Of a stretch of DNA of 64,000 nucleotides, positions 23,936 through 35,784 are shown piece after piece. The translations under genes were made by a program, and so were the position numbers. Numbering within the stretch: the stretch's first letter is position 1; every line of letters starts with the position of its first letter. The notes beneath the pieces are model-generated. The model ran no database searches and was not told where the DNA came from. It saw nothing but the letters and a program-made list of their open reading frames with translations. Source of the stretch: Okapia johnstoni (Eukaryota > Chordata > Mammalia > Artiodactyla > Giraffidae); the NCBI GenBank assembly GCA_024291935.2, contig CM044309.1, forward strand, positions 3,410,001 through 3,474,000, read 5' to 3'.

Positions 23936-24433
23936 CGAGTTAATGTTTTTCCTTCTACTATGACTTGAGTTTGCATTTTCTTTCTCCCAGCTTTGTAATA
24001 ACCTCCTCGTTATTATATTTCCCTGGCTCTTTCTATCTTTTTGCATGTTTTCTCTATGTTTCAAAATATATTTTGCTTTTCAGGAGTGAACAATATTTTG
24101 TCTTTTAGTTCCTGACGTTCTTAAGTGTTTAGGCTGAATTTCTCATTAAGGGACTCCTTTTTCTTCTTTCTTTTCTTCCCCCTTTCTTTCTTCCATGAAA
24201 AGACAGGGATGAAGCTTAAATGCATGATTCTAAGTGACAGAAACCAATCTAGATGGTTACATACTGTAGGGCCCCAACCATATGACATTCTGGAAAAGAA
24301 AATTATAGAGACAGTTTGTCTTTCCTGCTTTCTTTCCTCTTTTTCACCTTCCTTCCTCCCTTCCTCCTTTCCTTCTTTTCCCTGTTTGGGAAAATTGCTC
24401 TTTCTTGTTGAGCAGTTACGTCACTGTGAAAGA
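23936..24433. other. Unique sequence with pyrimidine-rich tracts
   Basis: Contains T/C-rich runs at 24150-24185 and 24315-24385. The 150-residue frame 24125-24577 ends inside a SINE and is not coding. Confidence 0.5.
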
Positions 24434-24647
24434 GAAGTGAAAGTAAAAGTCACTCAGTCAAGTCTGACTCTTTGCAACTCCATGGACTGTAGCCCACCAG
24501 GCTTCTCTGTCCATGGGATTCTCCAGGCAAGAATCCTGGAGTGGGTTGCCATGGCCTTCTCCAGGGCATCTTCCTGACCCAGGGATTGAACCTGGGTCTC
24601 CCCCATTGCAGGCCGATTCTTTACCATTGGAGCCACCTGGGAAGCCC
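24434..24647 (-). mobile_element. Bov-tA SINE, antisense, full length
   Basis: From GAAAGTAAAAGTCACTCAGTC to TTGGAGCCACCTGGGAAGCCC. Confidence 0.92.
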
Positions 24648-25492
24648 TAGGAGCCATCTGTTCTAGTACTCTTTTCCCCCCTTTCCCTCCTTCTGAGATC
24701 TGAAGTGCTTTGTTACTCTCTTCTTATCTGCTCATGTCCTTGGTGATGCTTGGAGCAGGTCAAGTTAGTGGGATGTCTCAAGAGAAAACAAACCAGCAGA
24801 TGAAGTGAGGGGCAACAGTGTCTTCGCTGGCTGGCTGTGAATCAACTCTGAAGCTCTCTGTCCTCCAGCGAGAAGACTCTTGGGTCCCAGTTCTTTATGG
24901 TCTCAAGCCTTAGACAAGTTTCAGACTCAGGGATAAGACAGAAGTCAACCTACTTGGATAGCTTTCAAAGCAGTTCTTACTAAGCCAGGGAGACTTAGTA
25001 TGTGTTCCTTTCCAGGAGTGAGCTGCCTGTATGGCATTGTAGGGTTGCATGGCTCCAGTTCAGGACCGCCTTGCCCATAGGTCATCATGACAATGGCATC
25101 TATGATGCTGAAACCCAGTCCCGTGGACCAGGGAGAGTTGAATCTTCACCTCACTTCCATGTTGCCATAATCTTCAGTGTCTCAGTGTGGTCCACAGACA
25201 AACCATTCCCTCTCATTGTACATGGCAGAGTGCCAATCCTCCACACACAGCCAGAGCCAGCCCTTCTGTTAGTGCTGAACTAAGTCTCTCAAGAGAGTTT
25301 GTTAGATTCAATCTGTGAAGTAGGGTTGTGGGGCTCTGAAAAGCGGCCCTAACATTTTCTCCATGTTTCTTAAGGCTTTAACAAAAATTCAAGATGAAAG
25401 CTCCAGGACAGATATTTCTAATACCAAGTAATATTTTTAAAAAATGAATTTGGATGTCATAAAATAAGTAGTTAACCTATTATTTAAATCAA
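24648..25492. other. Unique sequence
   Basis: Relatively GC-rich for the window. Nothing recognised; the plus frame 25002-25283 has no nameable homology. Confidence 0.4.
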
Positions 25493-25897
25493 TCTTACAG
25501 ACTCTTACTGATGATTTTAGAGAAGTTTTAGATTCACAAAAGAACTGAGAGAAAGATAGAGAAATTTTCCATATACCCCAGCCCCCAAAGAACTCATTAC
25601 AATTGATGAACCTGCATTTTTGCATTAAAATTACCAGATCCATATTTTGGTTCACTCTTGGTCTTGTGCATTCTATGGGTTTGGAATAATAAGCTATGAC
25701 ATTGAGCTATCATTTTAATATCATAAAGAATATTTTTGCTGCCCTATAAATCCTCAGTCCTCAGTCTCTTCACCATCTTCCTGGCCCCTAATAACTGGGG
25801 CCTGTTATTTATTGTTTATTGTATCTACAGTTTTCGTCTTTTCTGGACTGTCCTATAGTTGGATGTAGCTTTTTTAGAATGACTTCTTCCACTCATT

Positions 25898-26101
25898 GTT
25901 TAGTTGCTAAGTCATGTCCAACTCTTTGCGAACCCATGGACTGCAGCACGCCAGGCTTCCCTGTTCTTCACCATCTCCTAGAATTTGCTCAAACTCATGT
26001 CCACTGAGTCGGTGATGCCATCCAACCATCTCATCCTCTGTCGTCCCTTCTCCTAATGCCCTCAGTCTTTCCCAGAATCAGGGTCTTTTCCAGAGAGTCA
26101 C
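25898..26101 (-). mobile_element. BovB 3' end fragment, antisense
   Basis: TTGCTAAGTCATGTCCAACTC, then CTGCAGCACGCCAGGCTTCC and CATCTCATCCTCTGTCGTCCC mark the antisense 3' end of BovB. It is 5' truncated. Confidence 0.85.
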
Positions 26102-26383
26102 CTCTTTCATTTAATAATATGTATTTAAGGTTTCTCCATGTCTTTTCATAACTTGAATAGTGCATTTGCTTTTAATGTTGAATAACATTTCATCATCTGG
26201 ATGTACTAGGGTTAATTACCACTTACCTACTAAAAGATATTAGTTCCTTCTAAGATTGGCAGTTATGAGTGAAACTGCTATAAATATCCAGGTGAAAGTT
26301 TTTGTGTGGATATAGATTTTTAACTCCTTTTGGTAAGTATCAAGGAGAATGATGGCCAAATACAGTAAGAGTATGTTTAGTTT

Positions 26384-26872
26384 TCCTCCTCATAGCTCAC
26401 AGCATTGTCATGTCGAAGGGCCTTGTGCAACTCAATGAAGCTATGAGCTATGCCATGTAGGGCCACCCAAGACAGACGGGTCATAGTGAAGAGTTCTGAC
26501 AAAGTGTGGCCCACTGGAGAAGGAAATGGCAACTCCCTGAAGCATCTTTGCTTAGAGAACCCCAGGCACAGTATGAAAAGGCAAAACAATATGACACCGG
26601 AAGATGAGCCCTCAGATCAGAAGGTGTCCAGTATGCTACTGGGGAGAAGTGGAGGGCAGTCACTATGAGATAGGTGGGTGGCATCGCTGACTGAGTAGAC
26701 ATAAATGTGGCATCACTGACTCAGTAGACATAAATGTGGCATCGCTGACTCAGTAGACATACATTTGAGCAAACTCTGGGAGATAGTGGAGGACAGAGGA
26801 GCCTCAATTGCTGCAGTCCACGAGGTCACAAAGAGTCAGACACGACCGAGTGACTGAACAACAGTAACAATA
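26384..26872 (+). mobile_element. Internally deleted BovB-derived element, sense
   Basis: The left part (26390-26660: GAAGCTATGAGC, AAGACAGACGGGTCATAGTG, ACAGTATGAAAAGGC) resembles the BovB 5' region. The right part (26690-26872: GCTGACTCAGTAGACA, GTCAGACACGACCGAGTGAC) is the BovB 3' tail. The endonuclease and reverse transcriptase are absent. A perfect 11-bp target duplication ATGTTTAGTTT at 26373-26383 and 26873-26883 encloses both parts, so they inserted together as one non-autonomous element. It may belong to the known Art-2-type artiodactyl family; I could not compare consensus sequences. Confidence 0.75.
26678..26764 (+). repeat. 29-bp minisatellite, three units, inside the BovB-derived element
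   Basis: Units start at 26678, 26707 and 26736 with GTGGCATC(G/A)CTGACT, each 29 bases and nearly identical. The parent BovB 3' region has this segment once. Confidence 0.9.
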
Positions 26873-27060
26873 ATGTTTAGTTTGTATTACATCACCAAAC
26901 TACCTTCCATAATGACGGTAGCATTGGCACTCCCACCAGCAGTGAATGAGCATTCCTGTTGCTCCACACCCTCATCAGCGTTTGGTGATGTCAGTGTTCT
27001 GGATTTTGGTTATTCTAAGAACTGTCTTATAATTTTGTGATTTTTCATTGACATTACAGA

Positions 27061-27729
27061 ATCAATTCCTGTATTAAGAAGCAAGTAGCCTTATCACTCT
27101 ACAGATTCCTTTCTAGTTTTATGTCTCTATTGGTGCACTAGATCCAGCCCTTTATATCTTACTCCCTAGATACTTGTCATTATACTTTTTGGTAAAATTA
27201 CGGAAATTAATAGGTGAACGGCAATTTGTGCTCTCCTAGTTTTAAAGTCAAGATTTTTCATACAAATAAAGCAATTTCTTAGAAGTCATACAATAATTAT
27301 AGAATCAATATTTAACTTAGAATTATAAATAACTGAGTTATTTGGCATATTGCCACTTGACAATAACACAAACTTAACTTGAGAGAATGCAAGATTCAAA
27401 TATATTGCATAATGTAACGAGGCTTTTTCCACTTCTTTTCTGTCTCCTATTTAAATTCAATGTGAAGGTAATTCAGACCCATGGTTTAAAAAATTAAATG
27501 ATATATAATCAAAAGTACTTTCCATCCCAAACCCAGAACAATAATTCCTGCTCTTAGAAGCAATCACTCTTAAGAAATTCATTTATATAATTCAATTGTA
27601 GAAGTTAAAGCAGAGCTTTTAAAAGAGACTTGATTACAAAATATTTTTTGAAAATATTTAGATAACTATATCTCTGCTCCAAAAGCAAAGAAACAAATGC
27701 TTCAATAAATCCTCTTTGCTCTCTAAATT
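27061..27729. other. Unique AT-rich sequence
   Basis: Nothing recognised. Confidence 0.45.
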
Positions 27730-27900
27730 ACATTTAAACTCCTCGGCTTAGCATTCAAAATCTCTACAGTCTGACCTTAATTTGTCTTTTCAGCAGATCT
27801 CCAAACTGCCTTTTATATGTATGTAGTGCAGTCATCAAACTGAATATTCTATGAAGCTATTCATGTTTTTTTAATCTGTTGAAAACCTTTCTCTTTAACT
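27730..27900 (+). repeat. L2-like fragment, sense
   Basis: AAACTCCTCGGCTTAGCATTC, CTACAGTCTGACCTTAATTTG and GTGCAGTCATCAAACTGAAT follow L2 sense phrases. Diverged. Confidence 0.45.
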
Positions 27901-28856
27901 AACCATTAAAATGCCTCAAGCTTCGTAAAGTATACTGGAGATTGTGTTTTTACCTACTATGAATATCCGTAATACAAATGGGTATACATTATAAAGTGAA
28001 TGAATACATCTTTGACAAGGCATCACACATAATAGTTTCTTGTGTTATAGGTATATTTGTATTTATGGTTGTATTTGCCCTTTAATAGAGTATACACTCT
28101 CAGAAGCATCCCAGTATTACATATTTTCCATACAAGAGCACCTATTGAAGCAGACAAAACATACATTAATCTTTGATATACATAATAAAGACTAAGATCT
28201 TCACTTTAGTTCTTCCTTGGGGAAAAATTTTCTATTAAAAAAAATCACCTGCAAATTAGCAAATGGTGAATACTTTATATGCCTTTAGATATGCCTACAG
28301 TGGTACATGGATTCTCCTTCTTTTCGCAATAGCTAGTGCAGTGTCAGAGAGATGTAAAAAATTTTGAGACATCAATTTAAAAAGTGTCATACTGAGTTTG
28401 TGATAGCTTGTTTGAAACTCTTCATTTAAGTTTTTATTTTCTGTTTTTAGTGCTTATTATTCTTTGATATTTTAAAACTATCCATTAAACAATGATCTTT
28501 TAAAGAAGTATAACTTGATATAAAACTATGAAATTTCATAATTTTACATTTTTACCTGGCATAGAAACAGGTAACTAATTTATTTATATAAGGCACATGG
28601 TATTCAAAAATTGTTTTATCTCTCTTATGGACCTTTCATTTCTATTTATCTCTACTCTGAAAACTTTAGGTAGGCACTCACCTTTCCTTGTCTTACTTTT
28701 TACAACCTTAAAATTAAACAGTTTCAGGTTTTCTCTCTCTCCGACTTCTGGCTCCTTTTCACAATATGAATAGAAGTGAATGCATAGGGCATCTCCTCGG
28801 AAGAGCAATAATGAGGAAACCATTGGAACCACTGATCACTGGTTGCTGTGCTCTGC
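27901..28856. other. Unique AT-rich sequence
   Basis: Nothing recognised. The minus frame 28584-28832 is unassigned. Confidence 0.45.
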
Positions 28857-28949
28857 TTAGTCAGTCAGTCATGTCCGATCTTTGCGACCCCATGGACTGT
28901 AGCCTGCCAGGTTCCTCTGTCCGTGGGATTCTCCAGGCAAGAGTACTAA
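28857..28949 (-). mobile_element. Bov-A SINE fragment, antisense
   Basis: TAGTCAGTCAGTCATGTCCG through CCATGGACTGTAGCC to CTCCAGGCAAGAGTACT. Confidence 0.85.
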
Positions 28950-29401
28950 TGTCAGCACAAATGAAAACTATTCTGAATTTATTATTCTTTATATTTTGTA
29001 ATTTTAAGTTTAATCATAGTGTTATGGGCCATTTAGACCCCAATCTCTTTTCCATGTAAAAAAGCAAGGTAGTGAAAGGACTATATATGGAATATCAAAG
29101 ATAGTCATGGTCCAAAGTGAGCAAACCTGGTAGTACGGTCACTAGGTGTTCAGGTTTGGATTGGGTAAGTACATCTGGAATGCTGTAGATTCCCTTAAAG
29201 GGAAGTGTGACAGGGTTAACAGGATATTGCCCCTTCAAGTGTGATTAGATGCTTACTTCTATAGTAACAATCAACTCATCACCATGCCTTTATTGGCACA
29301 GTTCTCTAACCAAGCAAAGAAAACTGCTGAGTGTATACTCAAATCCTTTCAAGGCATAACTATCATTCCTATGATGAACCCTCTTAGTGAAGCAAGCATT
29401 A
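28950..29401. other. Unique sequence
   Basis: Nothing recognised. Confidence 0.45.
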
Positions 29402-29502
29402 GCTTATCTATATATATGAAAAACTATGCAGTTATATTATTATATATATGTATCTGGGAATACTTATCTAAATATATCTATATGTGTATCTAGCTATATT
29501 TA

Positions 29503-29555
<53 letters not shown>

Positions 29556-29690
29556 CTATATATGCATACAGTTAGATGCAACACTTAGCTAACTTAACTA
29601 ACTATAAATTCATATATATACATACACACACACACATATATATATAGTTAGATAAATATATGTATACAGTTAGATACATATAGTTAAGCC
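29402..29690. repeat. TA/TG/CA-rich low-complexity block
   Basis: Contains (TG)n(TA)n at 29502-29554 and a (CA)n(TA)n mirror at about 29612-29646. GTTAGATA phrases recur between them. The TG side and CA side are reverse complements, so the block can fold on itself. Confidence 0.9.
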
Positions 29691-30253
29691 CTGACTTAAT
29701 TTTTCAAGAACACATCAAACCACAGTCAGATCCAGAGTAATGTAATTGCAGTTTTGTCTTCAATGTTCTCCTGTATTTTAGTGTTTATTATAAGTAATCA
29801 GTATAATGTTAGGACCATTTTGATCTTTTTTCCATGGTATTATGGCCCCTAAATCAAAAAAATGGAAATTTTCTCATTCTTACTGAAATCCCCAGTGAGG
29901 CTAAATAGATAAATAATTGATAAGAACCCAAATGTGCCTTAATATCTGCTAGAACACTTAGCATTCTAATTCAAACTCTGGAAAAACTGGGTCATGACAC
30001 CACTTGGGCTTGTGATCTAGTGGTGATCTAGTAAGGGACCTCTTATTACCCATTAAAACCTTCATCCAGATCTTGGGATCCTACTACCATCTGATAGTAG
30101 GTAGAGAACTGGTCAGTACTGCAACAAGGTGTAGAAGCATGTCCTCGTGATCTTTACTCAAACATCTATGTGGAGAAAGAACTAGAGAAAGGAAGCTTGT
30201 AGAGTCTCTTGAATCAGCCTACTGACTGAATCTGCCTACTGACCGAGTTCTCT
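29691..30253. other. Unique sequence
   Basis: Nothing recognised. Confidence 0.45.
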
Positions 30254-30265
30254 AAGACAGGGAGC

Positions 30266-30536
30266 TGCTGCTGCTGAGTCGCTTCAGTCGTGTCCGACTC
30301 TGTGCGACCCCACAGACGGCAGCCCACCAGGCTCTCCCGTCCCTGGGATTCTCCAGGCAAGAATACTGGAGTGGGTTGCCATTTCCTTCTCCAGTGCATG
30401 AAAGTGAAAAGTGAAAGTGAAGTCTCTCAGTCATGTCCGACTCTTCGCGACCCCAGGGACTGCAGCCCACAAGGCTCGTCCATCCATGGGATTTTCCAGG
30501 CAAGAGTACTGGAGTGAGGTGCCATTGCCTTCTCCG
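30266..30536 (-). mobile_element. BOV-A2 dimeric SINE, antisense
   Basis: Starts with the reverse (GCT)n tail and holds two antisense Bov-A units. Perfect 12-bp target duplication AAGACAGGGAGC at 30254-30265 and 30537-30548. Confidence 0.95.
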
Positions 30537-30548
30537 AAGACAGGGAGC

Positions 30549-32029
30549 AACGTATGGATTAGTACTTTCAACTCACGGTGACTACACCTGCTGGTCACTG
30601 CAGTTTATTAGATGACTCAAAATCAGTTTACCTAATTAACTCCCGCTTCCTAATTTGTACGTATGTGCAGAATGGAAAGAGCAACCTTTGGATAAGAAAG
30701 TTAACTTTCTCCCCTTTCATGATGTAGTAAACACTTAAGACTGTATACACAGGGAAAGCATTGTGTACATTGTTAACAGTGTTTTCTTTCATCTAAGTAA
30801 TAGTAAAAAAGAGGAGATGAACTTCAGAAGAAGAAATGAATGACTTTTAAGCTTGCTTTTTTGTGTGTGTAGTAAAGAAATTATCCCATTCCTATTTTCT
30901 GGAAGCCAGTGTAACTTTGCTGTAATTATTAATCACTGAGACCAACACGATTATCATGTGTCCTGTAGAAGCTAATGTAATACCCAGGTTTATACACTGT
31001 AAATTCATAAAAGAGTTTCACACTCCAGACGAGTAAGCTCTCTTGAGTTTGCATTTTGTAGACTGAGCATCATCACCCTAGGATATTATTTCCATTATAT
31101 GGTTAGCTCTTCAAAATTCTAACTACTTTATTGAGCAATATCAAGTCCTTCTTTTTATATTCAGTGTCATTATCTGTGATTGAATTGAATAATAACCATT
31201 ATTCATAATTCCATTAATTACTTACTTTTACTAAAAAGCCTCATTGCAACTACTAATGGATCCCTTTTAGGGATTTTTTTACATAGCACCTGAATAAAGC
31301 ACTCAATGCTTGATAGCGCTATGTACTTCTAACCTTCCTAGTATTGAAGCTGCCCATTAACAGGACTTTTAACCTCTAGTGAGGGATGTAGGAGATTCTT
31401 GAATTGATATACATTTAAGTTCAATCTTCAAAGCTTCCATAGAGCTCTGTATACATTTTGTTCTTATTCATATCCCAATGAAACGGCTTTTTTCTAATAT
31501 ATTCTTTTAGGAAGAACAGGGTAGTGATTACATACTTTTCAACATATTAAGTTGAAATGCTTTATTTCCTGAGATGATAGGAAAGACATTTTATGATTCC
31601 ATAAGGAGCAAGTCCAAATAATATCCAGCATGATAATTATATTCATAGCTTTTTTTTCACTTTCACCTAGCTATGATTGGCGAACTCCTGTTTATTCAGG
31701 ATATAAAAGATTTTTTGCTGATGCTTTTCTCTTTTTATTCTGCCTTAAGACATGTTTCATTAGGCAATACTTTATTAAGTATTTACTATTGAAATAGTCT
31801 TGTGAATAAAAAGTAGAAATACAATACTGAGGCTATGCAACCATCTTTCTTCAGTAGCTTATATTGTGGTGGAAGAGCTTATAATGAATTTTTTAAATTG
31901 CTTTTTCAAGCTTGTGTTCTTCCTTGTTATCAATAAAATACTGATTTGGGGAAAAAATAGTAAATATTAAGTCAGTGATTTGTAAGGTTTCTTAGCAAAT
32001 CTTAAAGAAACAAAACGTTCACCACAATC
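30549..32029. other. Unique AT-rich sequence
   Basis: Nothing recognised, no credible frames. Confidence 0.45.
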
Positions 32030-32335
32030 ATGTGCCAGCGTGACATATCCATCTCCTCATAGCTTTATCATTCTCCACCACCAGGCTCACACCCTCACAA
32101 GGATGCTTATCTACCCTTTTAGCAAATTTCAAGTGTATACACACACTATTGTTAACTAGGCATCACCTGTTCTTTGGATCTCCAGGACTTATATAGAACT
32201 GAAACTGTGTGCTATTTGGAAAACATCTCTCCCTTTCCCCCTCCCTCCAGCACTGAGACTAACGATTTCACTCTCTGCTTTTATGAATTTGACTATTTAA
32301 GATTCTTTATGTAAGTGAGATAATTTCACAATGTT
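32030..32335 (-). repeat. Old L1 3' end fragment, antisense
   Basis: ACTATTGTTAACTAGGCATC, GATCTCCAGGACTTATATAG, AACATCTCTCCCTTTCCCCC and TTTATGAATTTGACTATTTAAG follow antisense L1M 3' UTR. Confidence 0.65.
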
Positions 32336-32420
32336 TACATATGTTAAAAAATCAAGTTGCACACCTTAAATACATACAATTTTTATTTGCCCATATTACT
32401 TCTGTAAAGCTGAAAAAAAC
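32336..32420 (+). repeat. Old L1 3' terminus, sense
   Basis: CAAGTTGCACACCTTAAATAC then CAATTTTTATTTGCC and AAAGCTGAAAAAAAC is the sense 3' terminus of an old L1. It abuts the antisense fragment to its left, giving another head-to-head L1 junction. Confidence 0.55.
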
Positions 32421-32469
32421 AAAATGATAAGCATTGTAAGTCATTAATAAGATCTGAGAATTATTTTTA

Positions 32470-32940
32470 AACGTCTGTTAAAATATAGTTACTTTACAAT
32501 GCGTTAGTTTTAGGTGTAAAGTTTTATATATATGTATATGTATATATAACATATAATTTTATGTTCTCTTCCAGTATAGTTTATTCCAAGATATTCAGTA
32601 GAGTTCCCTGTGCTATAAGTAGGTCCTTATTGGTTTATCTATTTATATATAGCAATGTGTAGCTGTTAATCCCAAACTCTTAATTTATCTCTCTCTTCCC
32701 TCCCCTTTGTAACCATAAATTTGTTTTCTATTTCTGTGAGTCTATTTCTGTTTTATAAATAGGTTCATTTGTATCCTTTTTTTAAGATTCTACATATAAA
32801 CGATCAATATACTATGTACTATGATATTTTTCTTTGTCTGGCTTACTTCACTTGGTATGATAATCTCTAGGTCCATGTTGCTGCAAATAGCATTATTTCA
32901 TTCTTTTTCATGGTTGAGTAATATTCCACTGTATGTATAT
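32470..32940 (-). repeat. L1 3' end, antisense (bovine type)
   Basis: GCGTTAGTTTTAGGTGTAAAG, TTCCCTGTGCTATAAGTAGG, TTGTCTGGCTTACTTCACTT, ATGATAATCTCTAGGTCCATG, and TGAGTAATATTCCACTGTATG follow the antisense 3' UTR. The frame 32821-33123 lies across this and the next repeats. Confidence 0.75.
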
Positions 32941-32953
32941 GTGTGTGTGTGTG

Positions 32954-32997
<44 letters not shown>
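32933..32997. repeat. (TG)n(TA)n microsatellite
   Basis: Grown at the L1 TATATG motif, ending at the BovB fragment that follows. Confidence 0.95.
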
Positions 32998-32998
<1 letters not shown>

Positions 32999-33160
32999 CA
33001 GTTCAGTTCAGTCGCTCAGTCGTGTCCAACTCTTTACGACCCCATGGACTGCAGCACTCCAGGCCTCCCTGTCCATCACCAACTCCCGAAGCTTGCTCAA
33101 ACTCATATCCATCCAGTTGGTGATGTCATCCGACCATCTCATCCTCTGTCGTTCCCTACA
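32998..33160 (-). mobile_element. BovB 3' end, antisense, 5' truncated
   Basis: TTCAGTTCAGTTCAGTCGCTC then CTGCAGCACTCCAGGCC and CATCTCATCCTCTGTCG. About 160 bp. Confidence 0.9.
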
Positions 33161-35784
33161 TATATATCACATATGTGTTTATATATATATATGTATATTA
33201 AGTTAGTGAATTTTGTGATACTTATAGCTCACGTCTTTATCTGTTCATCAGTCAATTGACAGTTATTTTTATTTAAACTTTATTTACCTATCTCACCATC
33301 TTTCAATCAGTTAAGCAGTTGTGTTTTTTTAAGCACCAACCACAGACAGTGGAGACCTGTTGTGTCTTATGCTTTTATAGTTTAATTTAGGGAACTCTCA
33401 GGCAAGGCAAATCAATCAAGAAAAAAATCATGGTTCTTCCTCACCTTCTCAGCGAGAAGATCTAACTTTGGATACTTAATTGAGAGGTCATTAAACACAT
33501 TGGCATTTCTTGAACAAAAACCTATTCTCTTGCTTGAGAGTTTATAGATAAGCTGATCTGTAAATTATTTTCTATAGCCAATATAATTTGAAGCAGTATA
33601 AATTTAACGTCATATATAGAACACTAACTATAAAACTGAAATATGATTTTTAAAAATGCAATTTTCCAACTGTTGCAAGTGGTTGCTTTTCAGTGACTTT
33701 CAGAGTGGCAGTGTTTATTTTGCAACCTTTTTCTGGCCTTTTACTACATACCATCTGGTAAACTTTACTGATAATCAAGGCTGAATAACTTATAACATCT
33801 ACAATCAGTATGTAATCAAATCTGATGAAAAAAGCATTTACATATGCTTATTTCATTCCTATATATATATATGTATATATAGTTTTTTTAAGTAACTATT
33901 TTTAAGTGCTGCTATTTAATGCCTTTTCCTGTAGTGCTAGAACTAGAGAAGTTCTTTTTGTTATTGACGTCCTGACACGAACGGAAATATTCAAAATTAA
34001 TGTGGTGTTAATGATGGCAATTAAAATCCTGGTCTGCAAAAAAAAAAAACTCCTGATCTTCATGCTTTTCTCGGTTTGTCCTTATTGTCAATCCAATACT
34101 GATTTGGGGATAAATTCAGGTATTTGTAGGAAAACTGCCTTCTGAGGAGTCACTTCTAAATACTTGGCATCCAAAATACTACTAAATGAAAATTAATTGC
34201 TTTTCATAAAAAAGAATATTTTACAACACTGGGTAATCATATTAAAATAATGACTGGCCTCACTAATGAAAATTAAATGTGATGCTGGGTGTTCTGGCAG
34301 CATGTCCTGGGAGCTAGGTTTGCCTGTAAAAGTGCAATTTCTATCCTCGCTGAGCAGATTTTTTTTCTCAAAATAATTAGTTCTGTCAAATAATTAATGT
34401 TGTTGACAGGACTAAGTTGAGAATATACAACCTTCCTCACATATATTATAATTACTTGGAAAGACAAGATGATATTAAACAATAATCTTCAATTCTGGCT
34501 GTCAAACTTAATAAGGTCATTTATTCTAGTACTGAAGTTCACGTTAATAACCTTGAATGTAACATATAAGTCATCATCTATAGTGCCATTACATATGGAA
34601 TATTCATTGTAGCCATCAAATTTGCTTTGTGTGTGTATAGGAATTTACTGTTTTTACAAAATACTGCAGTTAACAAGGAGATAAGTTCTAAGCCAGTATT
34701 CCAATTTTAATATACTGTTTTCTAGAACTCCTTAAAATGATGCAGTTATATAAATTGTTGTTTATTTTGTTTTTCAAAATTAAGTAACATTTAAAATACA
34801 TACTGTTTACCCTACAAATGTCATTTGCACATCCAATTTAACTTTCTTCATAGATATTTTAGAATGCCAGAAATAATGCATCATGTCTTATATACGCATT
34901 TACATACAATTTACTTGCCAACATAATTCTTTATAAAACTGTGAAAGTTTGTGATATTACAATTAAAGTCATCAAAAAACTTCCTATTTAATATTACTCT
35001 GTAAGTCAATGCAATAAGACAAACATAATTGAAGTTATCATTTCCTACTGATTACATAAAAACCATTTATATAAACCAAAAAAATCACTATAAAAAAATC
35101 ACTGTTCAAGAAAGTTAGATTATATTGATTTATTAATCTATGTCTATTTTTAAGTCAGCATTTCTGGCTCTCTCTCAGTCTCATAAAATCAAAATCTTTG
35201 GGGATGGCTTCCAGGTGCATTTTTTAGAAACTCTTTACGAGGTTCTTTTGTACTTCCAGGACTGGGGCCTGTTGATCAGTATTTAAAAAATTAGAATTGT
35301 ACTCAGAATTTAAAACTTTCAGTAAATGAAACTTTAAAAAAATGAAAGTATACCAGCCGTGTTTCTAGAAGGCAGGATTGACTATTGTAAGATATAGATT
35401 TTTTTCAAATTAATTTATAGTTTGTACAGTCATCCAAACAAATGCCAATTTTTTAAAACAATTTAAGAAGTGGCATATTAATCTAAAGTTCATATCTAAA
35501 AGTAGTTACAATTCTATATACTATTTGAAATAAATGTAGTAAGAGCAGCAATATTAGATATTCACATAATACACATCTGTATATACAATACTTAGCATAA
35601 TCCTGATGTGTATAAGATTGTGTCATATCCTACAGAAATGGATTGCAACCATTGGCTAATCAAATGTTTGTTCAGTCTGTGGTGTTGGAATAATTGGCTC
35701 TTCCTAGGTGAGGAAGAATTGAATGAGGGTCTGTAAGTCCCATACATCCCTTGACCAAAACTGTCCTAAAAATGACTGAAAATG
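33161..35784. other. Unique AT-rich sequence
   Basis: Short TA runs at 33178-33198 and 33858-33882 and a 12-A run near 34038. No gene or clear repeat recognised; frames 33906-34145 and 34273-34482 are unassigned. Confidence 0.45.

Larger units (their letters stand above)
25493..27060 (-). repeat. Old L1 (L1MB/MC-type) 3' end, antisense, with two insertions
   Basis: Antisense L1 3'-end phrases run in order across the whole block: GAAATTTTCCATATACCCC, TTACAATTGATGAACCTGCA, GGTTCACTCTTGGTCTTGTGC, GTATTTAAGGTTTCTCCATG, AAACTGCTATAAATATCC, AAGAGTATGTTTAGTTTT, then CACTCCCACCAGCAGTGAATG and GTGTTCTGGATTTTGG. BovB fragments at 25898-26101 and 26384-26872 interrupt it. Confidence 0.8.

Noticed and set aside
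24125..24577. 150-residue plus frame
   Set aside because: It is built from T-rich low-complexity sequence and ends inside an antisense Bov-tA.
24740..25283. GC-richer segment considered as an exon or retrocopy
   Set aside because: No conserved frame, splice pair or recognisable protein was found.
26678..26764. Repeated 29-bp units as a possible CRISPR array
   Set aside because: The units are directly adjacent with no spacers and lie in a mammalian retroelement.
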